Shown here: one piece after another, positions 10,676 through 19,543 of the stretch
How positions within the stretch are numbered: position 1 is the stretch's first letter
How the letters are laid out: every line of letters begins with the position of its first letter
Origin: Alteromonadaceae bacterium M269
GTDB lineage: Bacteria; Pseudomonadota; Gammaproteobacteria; Enterobacterales; Alteromonadaceae
Assembly (NCBI GenBank): GCA_004353515.1
Contig: SMNZ01000003.1
Location: forward strand, 372,001-436,000
Direction of reading: 5' to 3'
Length of the DNA stretch: 64,000 nt
The notes under the pieces: model-generated
Databases searched by the model: none
Told to the model about the DNA's origin: nothing
What the model saw: only the letters and a program-made list of their open reading frames with translations
Made by a program: the position numbers and the translations under genes

Positions 10676-11596
10676 ATGATAAACCGTTTGCAAGAATCAG
10701 ATATTAAGCTGCTTAGAGTGTTTTTTGCGGTCGCATCGTGTAATGGATTTACTGCCGCTGAACCTGTATTACGTATGCAGCGTCCTAATATCAGTGCGGC
10801 AATTAAAAAATTGGAAGAACGACTCGATCTCGTTCTTTGTCATCGTGGCCGTGGTGGCTTCCAAATGACAAAAGAAGGTGAGCTGGTTTTCCAAGAAACC
10901 AAACGTATTTTTAACTCTTTTGATAGCTTTGTTTTTAATCTTAAGAGCCTGCATGATGACTACTCCGGACATATCACCTTAGTTCTTATGGCAAGTCTGC
11001 CGTTGCCTATTATCGAAGCGGTCGGCGACGCAGTGAAAAGCTGTATGAAGAAGTTTGACGATATCCACTTCAATATCCAGACACGCCTTTATCATGAAGT
11101 TGAGCATGTAGCTTTATCTGGTGAATGTCACTTGGTCTTATCTAGCTACGATATGGTTAAGCCTGAATCTGTGACTTTTCACCCAGTCGAAACGGCCATG
11201 AAAGGTCGTTTGTATTGTTCAACAAAACACCCTTTGGCCAAATATCGCAATGGTATTCCTGAAGGTGTGAAACTCGATACCTATCCAGCGATCGGGATTA
11301 CGGGCTTGTCTTCGTCGAACTATGTAAAAGAAGAGCAGAGAATGGCGATACAGACATTTTCTGATTCTTATGAGTCTTGTATGGCAGCGATTATGACGGG
11401 TCAATATATTGGTTTGCTGCCAGATTATTTTGCCAAGTCTAATCCTCACATGGGATTGGTGCCTGTGGGTGGAGATTCGCACGCTTTCTCACATGATCTA
11501 TTTATCATTAACGGCAAGAACACTCGACTCAATCCCGTTTTAAGGCACTGTATTAAAGAACTTTGCTACTTCATTAAAGAAAGTGACTTTAACTAG
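10676..11596 (+). CDS. LysR-family transcriptional regulator
   Basis: A 306-residue LysR-type regulator. The N-terminal winged HTH (about 5-65) contains the pattern FFAVASCNGFTAAEPVLRMQRPN followed by ISAAIKKLEERL, and a substrate-binding-type effector domain follows (about 90-300). The ATG at 10676 is preferred over the in-frame GTG at 10664 because AAGG at 10661-10664 is a good ribosome site for it. No divergent target gene adjoins it; uvrB lies 170 bp upstream on the same strand. The effector is unknown. Confidence 0.88.
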   Translation: MINRLQESDIKLLRVFFAVASCNGFTAAEPVLRMQRPNISAAIKKLEERLDLVLCHRGRGGFQMTKEGELVFQETKRIFNSFDSFVFNLKSLHDDYSGHITLVLMASLPLPIIEAVGDAVKSCMKKFDDIHFNIQTRLYHEVEHVALSGECHLVLSSYDMVKPESVTFHPVETAMKGRLYCSTKHPLAKYRNGIPEGVKLDTYPAIGITGLSSSNYVKEEQRMAIQTFSDSYESCMAAIMTGQYIGLLPDYFAKSNPHMGLVPVGGDSHAFSHDLFIINGKNTRLNPVLRHCIKELCYFIKESDFN

Positions 11597-11726
11597 AGGC
11601 TGTTGCTAAAAGTACCTTTCTTCTTTAGCGGGCCTTAGAGCTCGCTATCTTCAATATCAAATAAAAATATACTCAGATAAACTGACTTCCTAACACTAGA
11701 GGAGGCTGGGTATATTTTAACGCAAT

Positions 11727-14000
11727 ATGGACTACACTTATGAGGAATCATTGGAAAGACAGCCTCGTATGCAAACATATCAAGAACTGGAATCTCTTAA
11801 ACATGCCTACAAACTCGCAGGGTTGGGCTATTGGTCTATCGAACTAGAAACTGAGCAACTGTATTGGTCTGACGAGGTTTTCTATATTCATGGGCTTGAT
11901 CCTGAAACCTATATCCCAGCGCTTGATAACACCGCTGATCTTTACCACCCCCATGACAAAGAAAAAGCTTCCACACTATTGCAAAAAGCGATGGCGCATG
12001 GAGAAGCATTTGAATACGAACTGCGTATTGTTCGAACTGATGGCAGTACTCGATATGTACGCTCAAAAGCTGAGTGTTTTTATGACGATGGAGGCCGGGC
12101 TGTTAGCATATTCGGCATTTTCCAGGATATTGATGATGAAGTTAAAGAAAAGCATCGCGTAGAAATTGCCGAAATAGCACATAAAACCCACATTGACGGC
12201 AGTGGTGATGGTTATTGGGATTGGCATATTCAAGATGATTACGAGTATATGTCTCCGCGTTTTTGGGAGATTTTGGGGTATTTACCTGAAGAGAAGCCGC
12301 ATAGTCCCAGCGCCTGGCAGGATTTGATATTTGAAGATGATCTGAATGTCGCGTTAGATAACTTCAATAAACATATTAATTCGAAAGGTCAGCACCCTTA
12401 TGAACAAGAGGTACGGTACCGCCATAAAAACGGTTCTACAGTGACCGTTTTATGCAGAGGCAAAGTGATTGAATGGGATGACAACGGTAACGCTTTGCGT
12501 ATGGTGGGTACACATACCGACATTACCTACCTAAAAGCAATTGAAAAAGAGCTGCGTCAATCAAGGGAACAATACGATCTGGCCGTTACCGGGTCCAGCG
12601 TAGGACTTTGGGATTGGAATATCGCACAGGACACTCTGTATTGGTCTGATCGATTTAAGGAAATTATTGGCATTCGTGATGTACTTCATACGGCTAGCTT
12701 TGCTGAATTTGAGCAACGACTGCACCCAGAAGATAGGCCTATCATTCTTGAAGCTGTAGAAAACCATATTACTCATAAAGAACCCTATGATGTTGAGTAT
12801 CGTTTGCAACATGACGATGGGCATTACGTGTGGATACATGCTCGTGGTCAAGCAATATGGAATAGAAGAGGAAAGCCAACTCGAATGGCAGGTTCTATTG
12901 ATGATATTACTATTCAGAAGAACAGTGAGATTATCCTAGAGAAGGCACTCGACTTTCAAAAGTTACTGATGAAAGTTAATACCGATCTTATTTTCGTTAA
13001 GGACGAAAAGCACCGTATTGTTGAAGCCAATGAATCATTTATTGGGCTTTATCCTGAAGAGCAACGAGATAAAGTGATCGGTTATACCACGGTTGAAGAT
13101 TACGACCCTGATGAAGCTGAAGCTTTTTTAGCTGAGGATAAAAAAGCGTTCAGAGAGGGGTTATCAGAAGTCGTTGAAACCATCTTGTTCCCAGATAAGA
13201 CTCAACGAACTCTTCTAACGAAGAAGATTCGCTTCGAAGGTTTCAATCACGAGGAGTTTATCTTTTGTATTGCACGTGATATCACTCAGCTCAAAAAAAT
13301 TGAAGATGAGCTGCTAAAAGCAAATGGTGAGCTAGAAGAGTTTGCTTATAGGACATCGCATGATTTACGCTCACCTTTGATTTCTTCGAAAAAGCTACTC
13401 GACATCATTCGAGAAAACATTGAACAAGGCGATATAGATACCTCTCTGAGCTATCTTGATATTGTGATTGATTCATTGAGGAAATTGGAAGAACTCGTAT
13501 CCGATATTCTTAAAATTACTAAGCTTAATAATTCTGAGCTTGAACTAACGTCGGTTGATATTAAGGCATTGATTGATGATAGCTTGCAAAAATTTTCGCA
13601 TATGGATGGCTATGAGGATATTCACTTTTACTGCCAGTATGATTATGATAAGCCTTTGATTTTACAAAAAGAACACTTGATTTTAGTGATAGAAAACCTT
13701 TTGTCTAATGCTATTAAGTATCGAGATGGAAGTAAGTCGGAGTCTTTTGTCAAAGTCGAAACCGAGCGAAACGGTAATCAAGTGTCTGTGAAATTCACCG
13801 ATAACGGATTAGGCATTCCCGAAAAGTCGCGAAGAAAGCTATTTACGATGTTTAAGCGTTTCCACCCAAATACTGCCTTTGGCTCTGGGCTTGGTCTTTA
13901 TATGGTCAAAAAGAGTCTGGATAAGATGGGAGGAGATATTGAATACAATGACGTTGAGCAAGGAACGCAATTTGTTGTTACTCTGCCGCTAAGTGATTAG
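11727..14000 (+). CDS. Soluble sensor histidine kinase with four PAS domains
   Basis: The 757-residue kinase has no obvious membrane segment. It holds four PAS/PAC units (about 25-140, 150-275, 285-400 and 405-525), then a HisKA dimerisation domain with phosphoacceptor His545 in TSHDLRSPL, and a HATPase domain with the N box (ENLLSNAIKY), DNGLGIP and GSGLGLYMVKK. PAS2 and PAS3 resemble the PAS_3 type (YWDWHI and LWDWNI). The single-domain response regulator 13 bases downstream is the evident partner. The signal is unknown; cytosolic PAS arrays often sense redox state, light or small molecules. Confidence 0.93.
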   Translation: MDYTYEESLERQPRMQTYQELESLKHAYKLAGLGYWSIELETEQLYWSDEVFYIHGLDPETYIPALDNTADLYHPHDKEKASTLLQKAMAHGEAFEYELRIVRTDGSTRYVRSKAECFYDDGGRAVSIFGIFQDIDDEVKEKHRVEIAEIAHKTHIDGSGDGYWDWHIQDDYEYMSPRFWEILGYLPEEKPHSPSAWQDLIFEDDLNVALDNFNKHINSKGQHPYEQEVRYRHKNGSTVTVLCRGKVIEWDDNGNALRMVGTHTDITYLKAIEKELRQSREQYDLAVTGSSVGLWDWNIAQDTLYWSDRFKEIIGIRDVLHTASFAEFEQRLHPEDRPIILEAVENHITHKEPYDVEYRLQHDDGHYVWIHARGQAIWNRRGKPTRMAGSIDDITIQKNSEIILEKALDFQKLLMKVNTDLIFVKDEKHRIVEANESFIGLYPEEQRDKVIGYTTVEDYDPDEAEAFLAEDKKAFREGLSEVVETILFPDKTQRTLLTKKIRFEGFNHEEFIFCIARDITQLKKIEDELLKANGELEEFAYRTSHDLRSPLISSKKLLDIIRENIEQGDIDTSLSYLDIVIDSLRKLEELVSDILKITKLNNSELELTSVDIKALIDDSLQKFSHMDGYEDIHFYCQYDYDKPLILQKEHLILVIENLLSNAIKYRDGSKSESFVKVETERNGNQVSVKFTDNGLGIPEKSRRKLFTMFKRFHPNTAFGSGLGLYMVKKSLDKMGGDIEYNDVEQGTQFVVTLPLSD

Positions 14001-14013
14001 AGATTAAATATAG

Positions 14014-14391
14014 ATGAAAAAAATTAGTACGATTTTGATTGTTGATGATAATAAGAGTGATCACATCATCTCTCAGGTAGCTATCAGAAAATATGACGCA
14101 TCAATCAATGTGCTTACCGCTTACGATGGCCAGGAAGCCTTAGATTTACTCGAAACTTTAGATACACCACCTGATGTCATCTTGCTCGATATTAATATGC
14201 CTGGCATGGATGGTCATGAATTCCTTGAAGAATATTCCAAAGAACCAAGCCCTATCTCCATTGTGGCTATGCTGTCGACTTCAAATCAGGAGTCAGATAA
14301 AGAAAAATGTCTCGCTTATTCTTTTGTTAAGCAGTACATCGTTAAACCGTTGGAAGAAGATGATTTAGGGGTTATCGCAGCCCTGTTGTAG
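14014..14391 (+). CDS. Single-domain (CheY/Rcp-like) response regulator
   Basis: This 125-residue receiver domain has no output domain. Acidic pocket Asp11/Asp12, phosphoacceptor Asp59 in ILLDINMPGMDG, the Ser/Thr switch in MLSTSN and the Lys of IVKPL are all present. The form resembles the Rcp1 family that pairs with multi-PAS or phytochrome kinases. It is in an operon with the PAS kinase and must act by protein-protein contact or as a phosphorelay intermediate. Confidence 0.93.
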   Translation: MKKISTILIVDDNKSDHIISQVAIRKYDASINVLTAYDGQEALDLLETLDTPPDVILLDINMPGMDGHEFLEEYSKEPSPISIVAMLSTSNQESDKEKCLAYSFVKQYIVKPLEEDDLGVIAALL

Positions 14392-14437
14392 GATTGCAAT
14401 TTCGCAATGCCTCAAAGGTAAATCCAGCTCACGCGAA

Positions 14438-14473
14438 GGTAGTCGTAAGTCATAGTAGTAACAGACGACTACC
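14438..14473. terminator. Possible hairpin between the response regulator and the convergent gtrA-like gene
   Basis: GGTAGTCGT (14438-14446) and ACGACTACC (14465-14473) are perfect 9-bp inverted arms with an 18-nt loop. The right arm overlaps the stop codon of the convergent GtrA-like gene. There is no T-run, so intrinsic termination is uncertain, but the place between converging genes fits. Confidence 0.35.
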
Positions 14474-14837
14474 TGAATACCCACATTTTCAGCGTCATAA
14501 AGGTAATGGCGGGTGTGAAGACAACCATGCCGATAATGGCGAAGTTCGGATCGATTGCCAGTATTTCAGATGTCAGGTGTATCCAGAAAACATTGAGTAG
14601 GAAGGATATTGCGGTACTGATGGAGAATTTCAGTAGTGCGACCTTTTCATTAGTCACAACACTCTGCGCAAAAGTCACATTTTTCTGTCCAAGGTAAGAT
14701 GCGGTAAAGGAAAAGAAAAAAGCAATAATATTCGACCACTGCGGTGATGTTGTGCCCGTCGTTGTTAATAGTGAGTATATGCCCACATGGATTAGCGTCA
14801 CTAAGACGCCAACCCCAATAAATTTAATGAGAATCAA
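14469..14837 (-). CDS. GtrA-family small membrane protein
   Basis: A 122-residue protein with four hydrophobic segments (about 5-25, 34-56, 72-92 and 98-117) in the pattern of the GtrA/PF04138 family, including FFFSFTASYLGQKNVTF after helix 2. GtrA proteins are proposed flippases for polyprenyl-linked sugars in surface polysaccharide modification. No glycosyltransferase is adjacent. It is 26 bases downstream of queC on the same strand. Confidence 0.8.
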   Translation of the reverse strand: MILIKFIGVGVLVTLIHVGIYSLLTTTGTTSPQWSNIIAFFFSFTASYLGQKNVTFAQSVVTNEKVALLKFSISTAISFLLNVFWIHLTSEILAIDPNFAIIGMVVFTPAITFMTLKMWVFR

Positions 14838-14863
14838 AGTCGTATCTTTTAGAAGTTGTCCGA

Positions 14864-15523
14864 TTAAGACATGTAGTCCAGAGGATCTGTGGCACCGTTT
14901 TCTTTAAATGCTTCTAGTCTTTCCTGGCAGGCACCGCATTTACCACAGGCTTTTTCCTGACCGTTGTAACAGGTCCAAGTTAGGCCATAATCCAGTCCCA
15001 TCTTCAGCCCATCGGTTAAGATTTCAATTTTTGAATTGTGGATATAAGGCGTTTTGATGTTCACAGATTCGTAATTCGCGATAGCACAGACATCATTCAT
15101 GGCATTCACAAATTCAGGTCGGCAGTCAGGATAGATGGCATGATCGCCTGAATGAGCACCGTAGTAAACGTCTGGTGCGCCAATAGAAACAGCATAACCA
15201 ACGGCCATTGAAAGCAATATCATGTTTCTGTTTGGGACCACTGTTTGCTTCATGCTTTCTTCTTCGTAGTGTCCTTCTGGCACTTCAATGTCATCGGTTA
15301 GCGATGAGCCACCAATGAGTTCATTTATTGCGCTGATATCGATAATTTTATGTTTTACACCTAGGATTTCGCACGCGCGAGCGGCATAATCCAGCTCCTT
15401 TTTATGGCGCTGGCCATAGTTAAACGAGAGAGCGTAAGGTACATCACCTTGCTGGATCACTTTGTTTAGGATAGTGAAAGAGTCCATACCACCGGAGAAG
15501 ATGACGACGGCTTTTTGTGTCAT
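14864..15523 (-). CDS. queC: QueC, 7-cyano-7-deazaguanine (preQ0) synthase
   Basis: QueC converts 7-carboxy-7-deazaguanine to preQ0 with ATP and ammonia in queuosine biosynthesis. The 219-residue product has the PP-loop SGGMDS at residues 10-15 and a C-terminal zinc site CGKCGAC preceded by the Cys of WTCYNG. E. coli QueC has 231 residues. It is divergent from queE, the preceding pathway enzyme, with a very short shared promoter region. A RNA-modification role is expected. Confidence 0.95.
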   Translation of the reverse strand: MTQKAVVIFSGGMDSFTILNKVIQQGDVPYALSFNYGQRHKKELDYAARACEILGVKHKIIDISAINELIGGSSLTDDIEVPEGHYEEESMKQTVVPNRNMILLSMAVGYAVSIGAPDVYYGAHSGDHAIYPDCRPEFVNAMNDVCAIANYESVNIKTPYIHNSKIEILTDGLKMGLDYGLTWTCYNGQEKACGKCGACQERLEAFKENGATDPLDYMS

Positions 15524-15576
15524 AGTGTGTGAGTCTGCTACTTGAAAACCTTAATTCTATTGAAACTGAGCTAAAA

Positions 15577-16260
15577 ATGCCAAACCTGACAACCTATAAA
15601 ATCAATGAAATGTTTGAAACCATCCAAGGGGAAGGTTTTCATACTGGAGTACCATCAATTTTTGTCAGGCTGCAAGGCTGCCCTGTTGGATGTCCCTGGT
15701 GTGATACAAAGCACACTTGGGAGGTGAATCTTGATGCGGAACAGAATGCTGTTGAGGTTCTGAATAAAACACAAGAATCTGAAAAGTGGTTTTCTGCAAC
15801 CAGTGTCGATATCTTGGATTTATTCCAGGAGCAAGGTTATGTGGCTAAACACGTTGTGATAACAGGAGGGGAGCCTTGTATGTATGATCTGACATCGCTT
15901 ACTTCTGAGCTTATAGAGCAAGGTTACTCAGTTCAAATCGAAACAAGTGGCACATTCGAAGTTAAAGCACATGAGCAAACCTGGGTCACGCTTTCTGGTA
16001 AGGTCGATATGCCGGGCAAATATGATGTTTTGCAGCAAGTGATTGACCGCGCCAACGAGTTTAAACACCCCATTGCACGTGAGATGCACATAGAACAGTT
16101 AGAAGAGATACTATCCCAACGCGGAAATCAGCAGAAAGCGCTGATTTACCTGCAACCTATTAGCCAACAGAAACGCGCAACCGAGCTTGCAGTCGAGACT
16201 TGTATTAAGAAAAACTGGCGTTTATCGCTACAAACGCATAAATTTATAGGCATTGAGTAA
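15577..16260 (+). CDS. queE: QueE, 7-carboxy-7-deazaguanine synthase (radical SAM)
   Basis: QueE makes the 7-deazaguanine ring from 6-carboxytetrahydropterin by radical SAM chemistry. The 227-residue product (from ATG 15577) begins MPNLTTYKINEMFETIQGEG, the usual QueE start, and has the CX3CX2C cluster motif CPVGCPWC followed by DTKHTW. VVITGGEPC is the SAM-contacting motif. An upstream in-frame GTG at 15529 would place the start 5 bases from the divergent queC start, leaving no room for a promoter, so the later ATG is preferred. Confidence 0.93.
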   Translation: MPNLTTYKINEMFETIQGEGFHTGVPSIFVRLQGCPVGCPWCDTKHTWEVNLDAEQNAVEVLNKTQESEKWFSATSVDILDLFQEQGYVAKHVVITGGEPCMYDLTSLTSELIEQGYSVQIETSGTFEVKAHEQTWVTLSGKVDMPGKYDVLQQVIDRANEFKHPIAREMHIEQLEEILSQRGNQQKALIYLQPISQQKRATELAVETCIKKNWRLSLQTHKFIGIE

Positions 16261-16279
16261 AAATCAAAACGGTAACTCT

Positions 16280-16690
16280 ATGACGGATACCCAACAGTTT
16301 TTTGCTGCCTTTGCAGAGGCTTACAACGAGAAAGATGCTGAGTTGATTGCGGCTAATTATCGTCAGCCCTGCGTCATGATGAGTGATGACAAAAAGGATG
16401 TTTATTCAACGGAAGCTGAAATCACTTATTATGCTGAGCAGCTACTGCAACGTTTTGCAGAGGTAGGTGCTGTTGGTCATGCTGCATCTGTTATGCACTG
16501 CTTAAGAATGTCAGAAAGTGTGCTGTTTACTCAAGTGCGATGGGAAGCATCCGATGCAGAAGGAACCCGGTTATTCGGATGCTGTGTTTCTTATACCATT
16601 CAAGTTGATGCCGAAGGGGGATTAAAAATTATGATGTCTCTCTTGGATGAGGAAGACAAAGCCCTCTCAGAATTAAAGAGCAACGAATGA
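16280..16690 (+). CDS. NTF2/SnoaL-like small protein
   Basis: A 136-residue soluble protein (from ATG 16280). Its pattern, an N-terminal helix pair FFAAFAEAYNEKDAELIAANY followed by mixed strands, fits the NTF2-like/DUF4440-type cone fold. No catalytic residues can be assigned. It follows queE by 19 bases and its stop overlaps the next start (ATGA), so it is co-translated with the periplasmic binding-type protein. The function is unknown. Confidence 0.65.
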   Translation: MTDTQQFFAAFAEAYNEKDAELIAANYRQPCVMMSDDKKDVYSTEAEITYYAEQLLQRFAEVGAVGHAASVMHCLRMSESVLFTQVRWEASDAEGTRLFGCCVSYTIQVDAEGGLKIMMSLLDEEDKALSELKSNE

Positions 16691-17553
16691 AAATAAAATA
16701 TGCTCTGACTTCACTTATACTATTTTGCGTTGCTCAAACCACTTATGCGGCAACTTGGGCGATTGTTTATCCGCAGTCAGAAACTGCACTCGATAAGCGC
16801 GATGAGTATCCTGTTGCGCTGCTAAAACTGGCACTCCAAGAAACTGGCGTAAATTTCGAAGTAAGCCCATCGAGCAAGCCACTGATAAAGTCTAAGGCGC
16901 TAAGGCAGTTAGCGGCAAATCGCGAAATTAATGTGGTTTGGGGGATGACAGGTGAACAGCGCGAAGAGGAATTTTTACCGATTCGAATTCCCATTTATAA
17001 AGGACTCATTGGCTGGCGTGTATTTTTGATTAAACCACAAAGCCGCCGTAACTTTGGGCAAGTTGAAAATTTATCTGACCTTGTCCAAATGAGCGCGGTG
17101 CAAGGGCATGATTGGCCAGATACTAAGATCTTGCAAGCGAATGATTTTGAAGTGTCTACCTCGCTTAGCTATGACGCTTTATTTGAGATGTTAGATGACG
17201 GAAAAGCTGACTTTTTCCCACGTTCCATCGTTGAGGTTTGGGATGAGATGGATATGAGAGGAGCAAACCAAGCGCTTGAAGTAGAAACCTCTCTTGGCGT
17301 TCATTATCCAGCAGCCGTGTATTTCTTTGTGAACAAAAAGAGTACGACCTTAGCTCGCCTTATCGAAACAGGACTAGAGTCCGCTATTAAATCCGGTAAG
17401 TACGATGAACTCTTTATGTCGACTCATAAGCCGATACTGGAAAAGGCAGATATGAAGAATAGGCGCTTTTTCAGCCTTTACAATCCAGTGTTACCTAAGC
17501 GCACACCGATTGATAGAGAAGAACTTTGGTACACAATAGGTACCGAGCCTTAG
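16687..17553 (+). CDS. Periplasmic substrate-binding-like protein (family 3 type)
   Basis: This 288-residue protein has a clear Sec signal peptide (MKIKYALTSLILFCVAQTTYA) and a body resembling the family-3 solute-binding fold without transporter partners nearby. Many such orphan proteins act as periplasmic sensors or have unknown roles. The start overlaps the preceding NTF2-like gene by 4 bases. A terminator follows at 17593-17620. The ligand is unknown. Confidence 0.7.
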   Translation: MKIKYALTSLILFCVAQTTYAATWAIVYPQSETALDKRDEYPVALLKLALQETGVNFEVSPSSKPLIKSKALRQLAANREINVVWGMTGEQREEEFLPIRIPIYKGLIGWRVFLIKPQSRRNFGQVENLSDLVQMSAVQGHDWPDTKILQANDFEVSTSLSYDALFEMLDDGKADFFPRSIVEVWDEMDMRGANQALEVETSLGVHYPAAVYFFVNKKSTTLARLIETGLESAIKSGKYDELFMSTHKPILEKADMKNRRFFSLYNPVLPKRTPIDREELWYTIGTEP

Positions 17554-17592
17554 ATGAGAATAGAGGTCAACTCGTTCTTGTTCATTAATACA

Positions 17593-17620
17593 AAAAAGCC
17601 GACATTAAAGTCGGCTTTTT
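17593..17620. terminator. Bidirectional rho-independent terminator between the binding protein and asnB
   Basis: The stem GCCGAC/GTCGGC with an ATTAAA loop is flanked by A5 on the left and T5 on the right. It lies between two convergent genes and can serve both strands. Confidence 0.9.
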
Positions 17621-17634
17621 ATATTCGCTAAGCT

Positions 17635-19302
17635 TTATGCTTTGCCGTGGACGCTAAGGACAGAGCGTCCTGACGGATCAGCCATTTGCTTAAAGCTTTC
17701 ATCCCATTCCAATGCTTCAACTGTACTACAAGCGATAGACTTACCACCTGGAACACACTGAGCTGCGCTCTCTTGAGGGAAGTAACCTTCAAAGATAGAA
17801 CGGTAGAAATAGCCTTCTTTCGTATCAGGTGTATTGGTTGGGAAACGGAAAGCCGCATTGGCTAACTGTTGGTCCGATACCTCTGCAGCGACATGCTCTT
17901 TCACTGAATCAATCCACGAATAGCCAACACCATCGCCAAACTGTTCTTTCTGACGCCATAAGACCTCCGCAGGCAGATATTCGCCATTATCGAATGCCTT
18001 ACGTAAGATCCATTTTTCCATTTTTTCTTTACTACACATCTTGTCTTCTGGATTCAAACGCATTGCAATATCGATGAATTCTTTATCAAGGAAAGGAACA
18101 CGTGCTTCAACGCCCCAAGCTGATGTTGCTTTGTTGGCACGAGCACAGTCGAACATGTGTAGTCGATTCAGCTTACGTACTGTTTCCTCATGGAACTCTT
18201 TCGCATTAGGGGCTTTATGGAAATATAGGTAACCACCAAATATTTCATCCGCGCCCTCACCAGAGAGCACCATTTTAATACCCATCGCACGAATTTTACG
18301 CGTCATAAGATACATGGGAGTTGCTGCTCGGATAGTGGTTGTATCGTAAGTTTCTAAGTAATAAATCACATCGCGAATCGCATCCAGACCTTCTTGAATG
18401 GTGAAATGCACCTCGTGATGAACAGTGCCTATCATATCGGCAACCTTTTGCGCTGCGACAAGATCAGGAGCACCCTCTAAACCAACAGAGAACGAGTGTA
18501 ATCGAGGCCACCAAGCCTCTGATTGATCATTGTCTTCGATACGTTTTGCGACGTATTTAGCTGCAATTGCTGATACTAGCGATGAATCAAGTCCACCTGA
18601 GAGTAGCACTGCATAAGGAACATCCGACATTAGATGCGATTTTACAGATTTTTCAAAAGCCGCTTTTAGCTGTGCTAAGTCCGTACTTTGATTTTCTACA
18701 GCGCTGTAGTCCATCCAATCGCGCTGATAGTAGCGCGTCAGCTCGCCTGTTTTACTCCATAAATAATGACCTGGAGGAAATTCTGTAATGGTTTTACAGA
18801 CAGGTGCTAAAGCCTTCATTTCAGATGCGACATAGAAATTACCGTTCTCATCGTAACCTGTATAAAGGGGAATAATGCCAATATGGTCACGCGCGATGAG
18901 ATAAGAATCTTGCTTTTCATCATAGAGAATGAATGAAAACATACCGTGTAATTTATCGATAAATTCAACACCATGTTGTTCGTACAAAGGCAAAATCACC
19001 TCGCAGTCAGACTTTGTTCTAAAGTCGTAAGGCTGACCTAGTTCTTTTGCTAATACTTGGTGGTTGTAGATTTCACCATTAACGGCAAGTATCTTGTTTT
19101 CATCTCTACTAACGAGTGGTTGAGCCCCAGTATCTACATCGACAATGGCGAGACGTTCGTGGCATAGGATTGCGTTATTATTATTCCAAATCCCTGACCA
19201 GTCAGGGCCGCGATGGCGCAGTTTTTTGGAAAGTTCTAACGCTTGAGTTCTGAGTTCTGATACATCGCTTTTGATGTCCAGAATACCGAAAATGCCACAC
19301 AT
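17635..19302 (-). CDS. asnB: Asparagine synthetase B (glutamine-hydrolysing)
   Basis: The enzyme makes asparagine from aspartate, ATP and glutamine in the cytosol. The 555-residue product (E. coli AsnB has 554) begins MCGIFGILD, with Cys2 as the glutaminase nucleophile. It has the class-II amidotransferase domain (1-190) and the synthetase domain with the PP-loop LSGGLDSS near residue 235 and LSGEGADEIFGGY. It is monocistronic, with its own 240-bp upstream region. Confidence 0.97.
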   Translation of the reverse strand: MCGIFGILDIKSDVSELRTQALELSKKLRHRGPDWSGIWNNNNAILCHERLAIVDVDTGAQPLVSRDENKILAVNGEIYNHQVLAKELGQPYDFRTKSDCEVILPLYEQHGVEFIDKLHGMFSFILYDEKQDSYLIARDHIGIIPLYTGYDENGNFYVASEMKALAPVCKTITEFPPGHYLWSKTGELTRYYQRDWMDYSAVENQSTDLAQLKAAFEKSVKSHLMSDVPYAVLLSGGLDSSLVSAIAAKYVAKRIEDNDQSEAWWPRLHSFSVGLEGAPDLVAAQKVADMIGTVHHEVHFTIQEGLDAIRDVIYYLETYDTTTIRAATPMYLMTRKIRAMGIKMVLSGEGADEIFGGYLYFHKAPNAKEFHEETVRKLNRLHMFDCARANKATSAWGVEARVPFLDKEFIDIAMRLNPEDKMCSKEKMEKWILRKAFDNGEYLPAEVLWRQKEQFGDGVGYSWIDSVKEHVAAEVSDQQLANAAFRFPTNTPDTKEGYFYRSIFEGYFPQESAAQCVPGGKSIACSTVEALEWDESFKQMADPSGRSVLSVHGKA

Positions 19303-19496
19303 AGGGGGAAGTCTCTCTTAATTCAGTAAAAATAGTAGGTATATACTCTAAAACTAGTGAATAAAGACAATGCTTAGTATGAAGTTTCTATATCCAAATA
19401 GTTTAGAGACCCTCTGAATTTGCCACCCTTGGTTAAAATTGCAAGCTTAAATGTGTATTTTTTTAGGTTTGATTTGGTTTTTGTGCTAAAGAAACG

Positions 19497-19523
19497 AAAA
19501 AGCGCCAAAATAAGGCGCTTTTT
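19497..19523. terminator. Rho-independent terminator after the M28 peptidase gene
   Basis: The arms AAAAAGCGCC and GGCGCTTTTT (19497-19506 and 19514-19523) enclose a 7-nt loop, 20 bases after the stop of the minus-strand peptidase gene. The symmetric A/T ends allow function in both directions. Confidence 0.9.
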
Positions 19524-19543
19524 AACGATTTATTAACAATAAT

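Noticed and set aside
15529-15576. Upstream GTG start for queE
   Set aside because: It would begin 5 bp from the divergent queC start, and the added residues do not match QueE.
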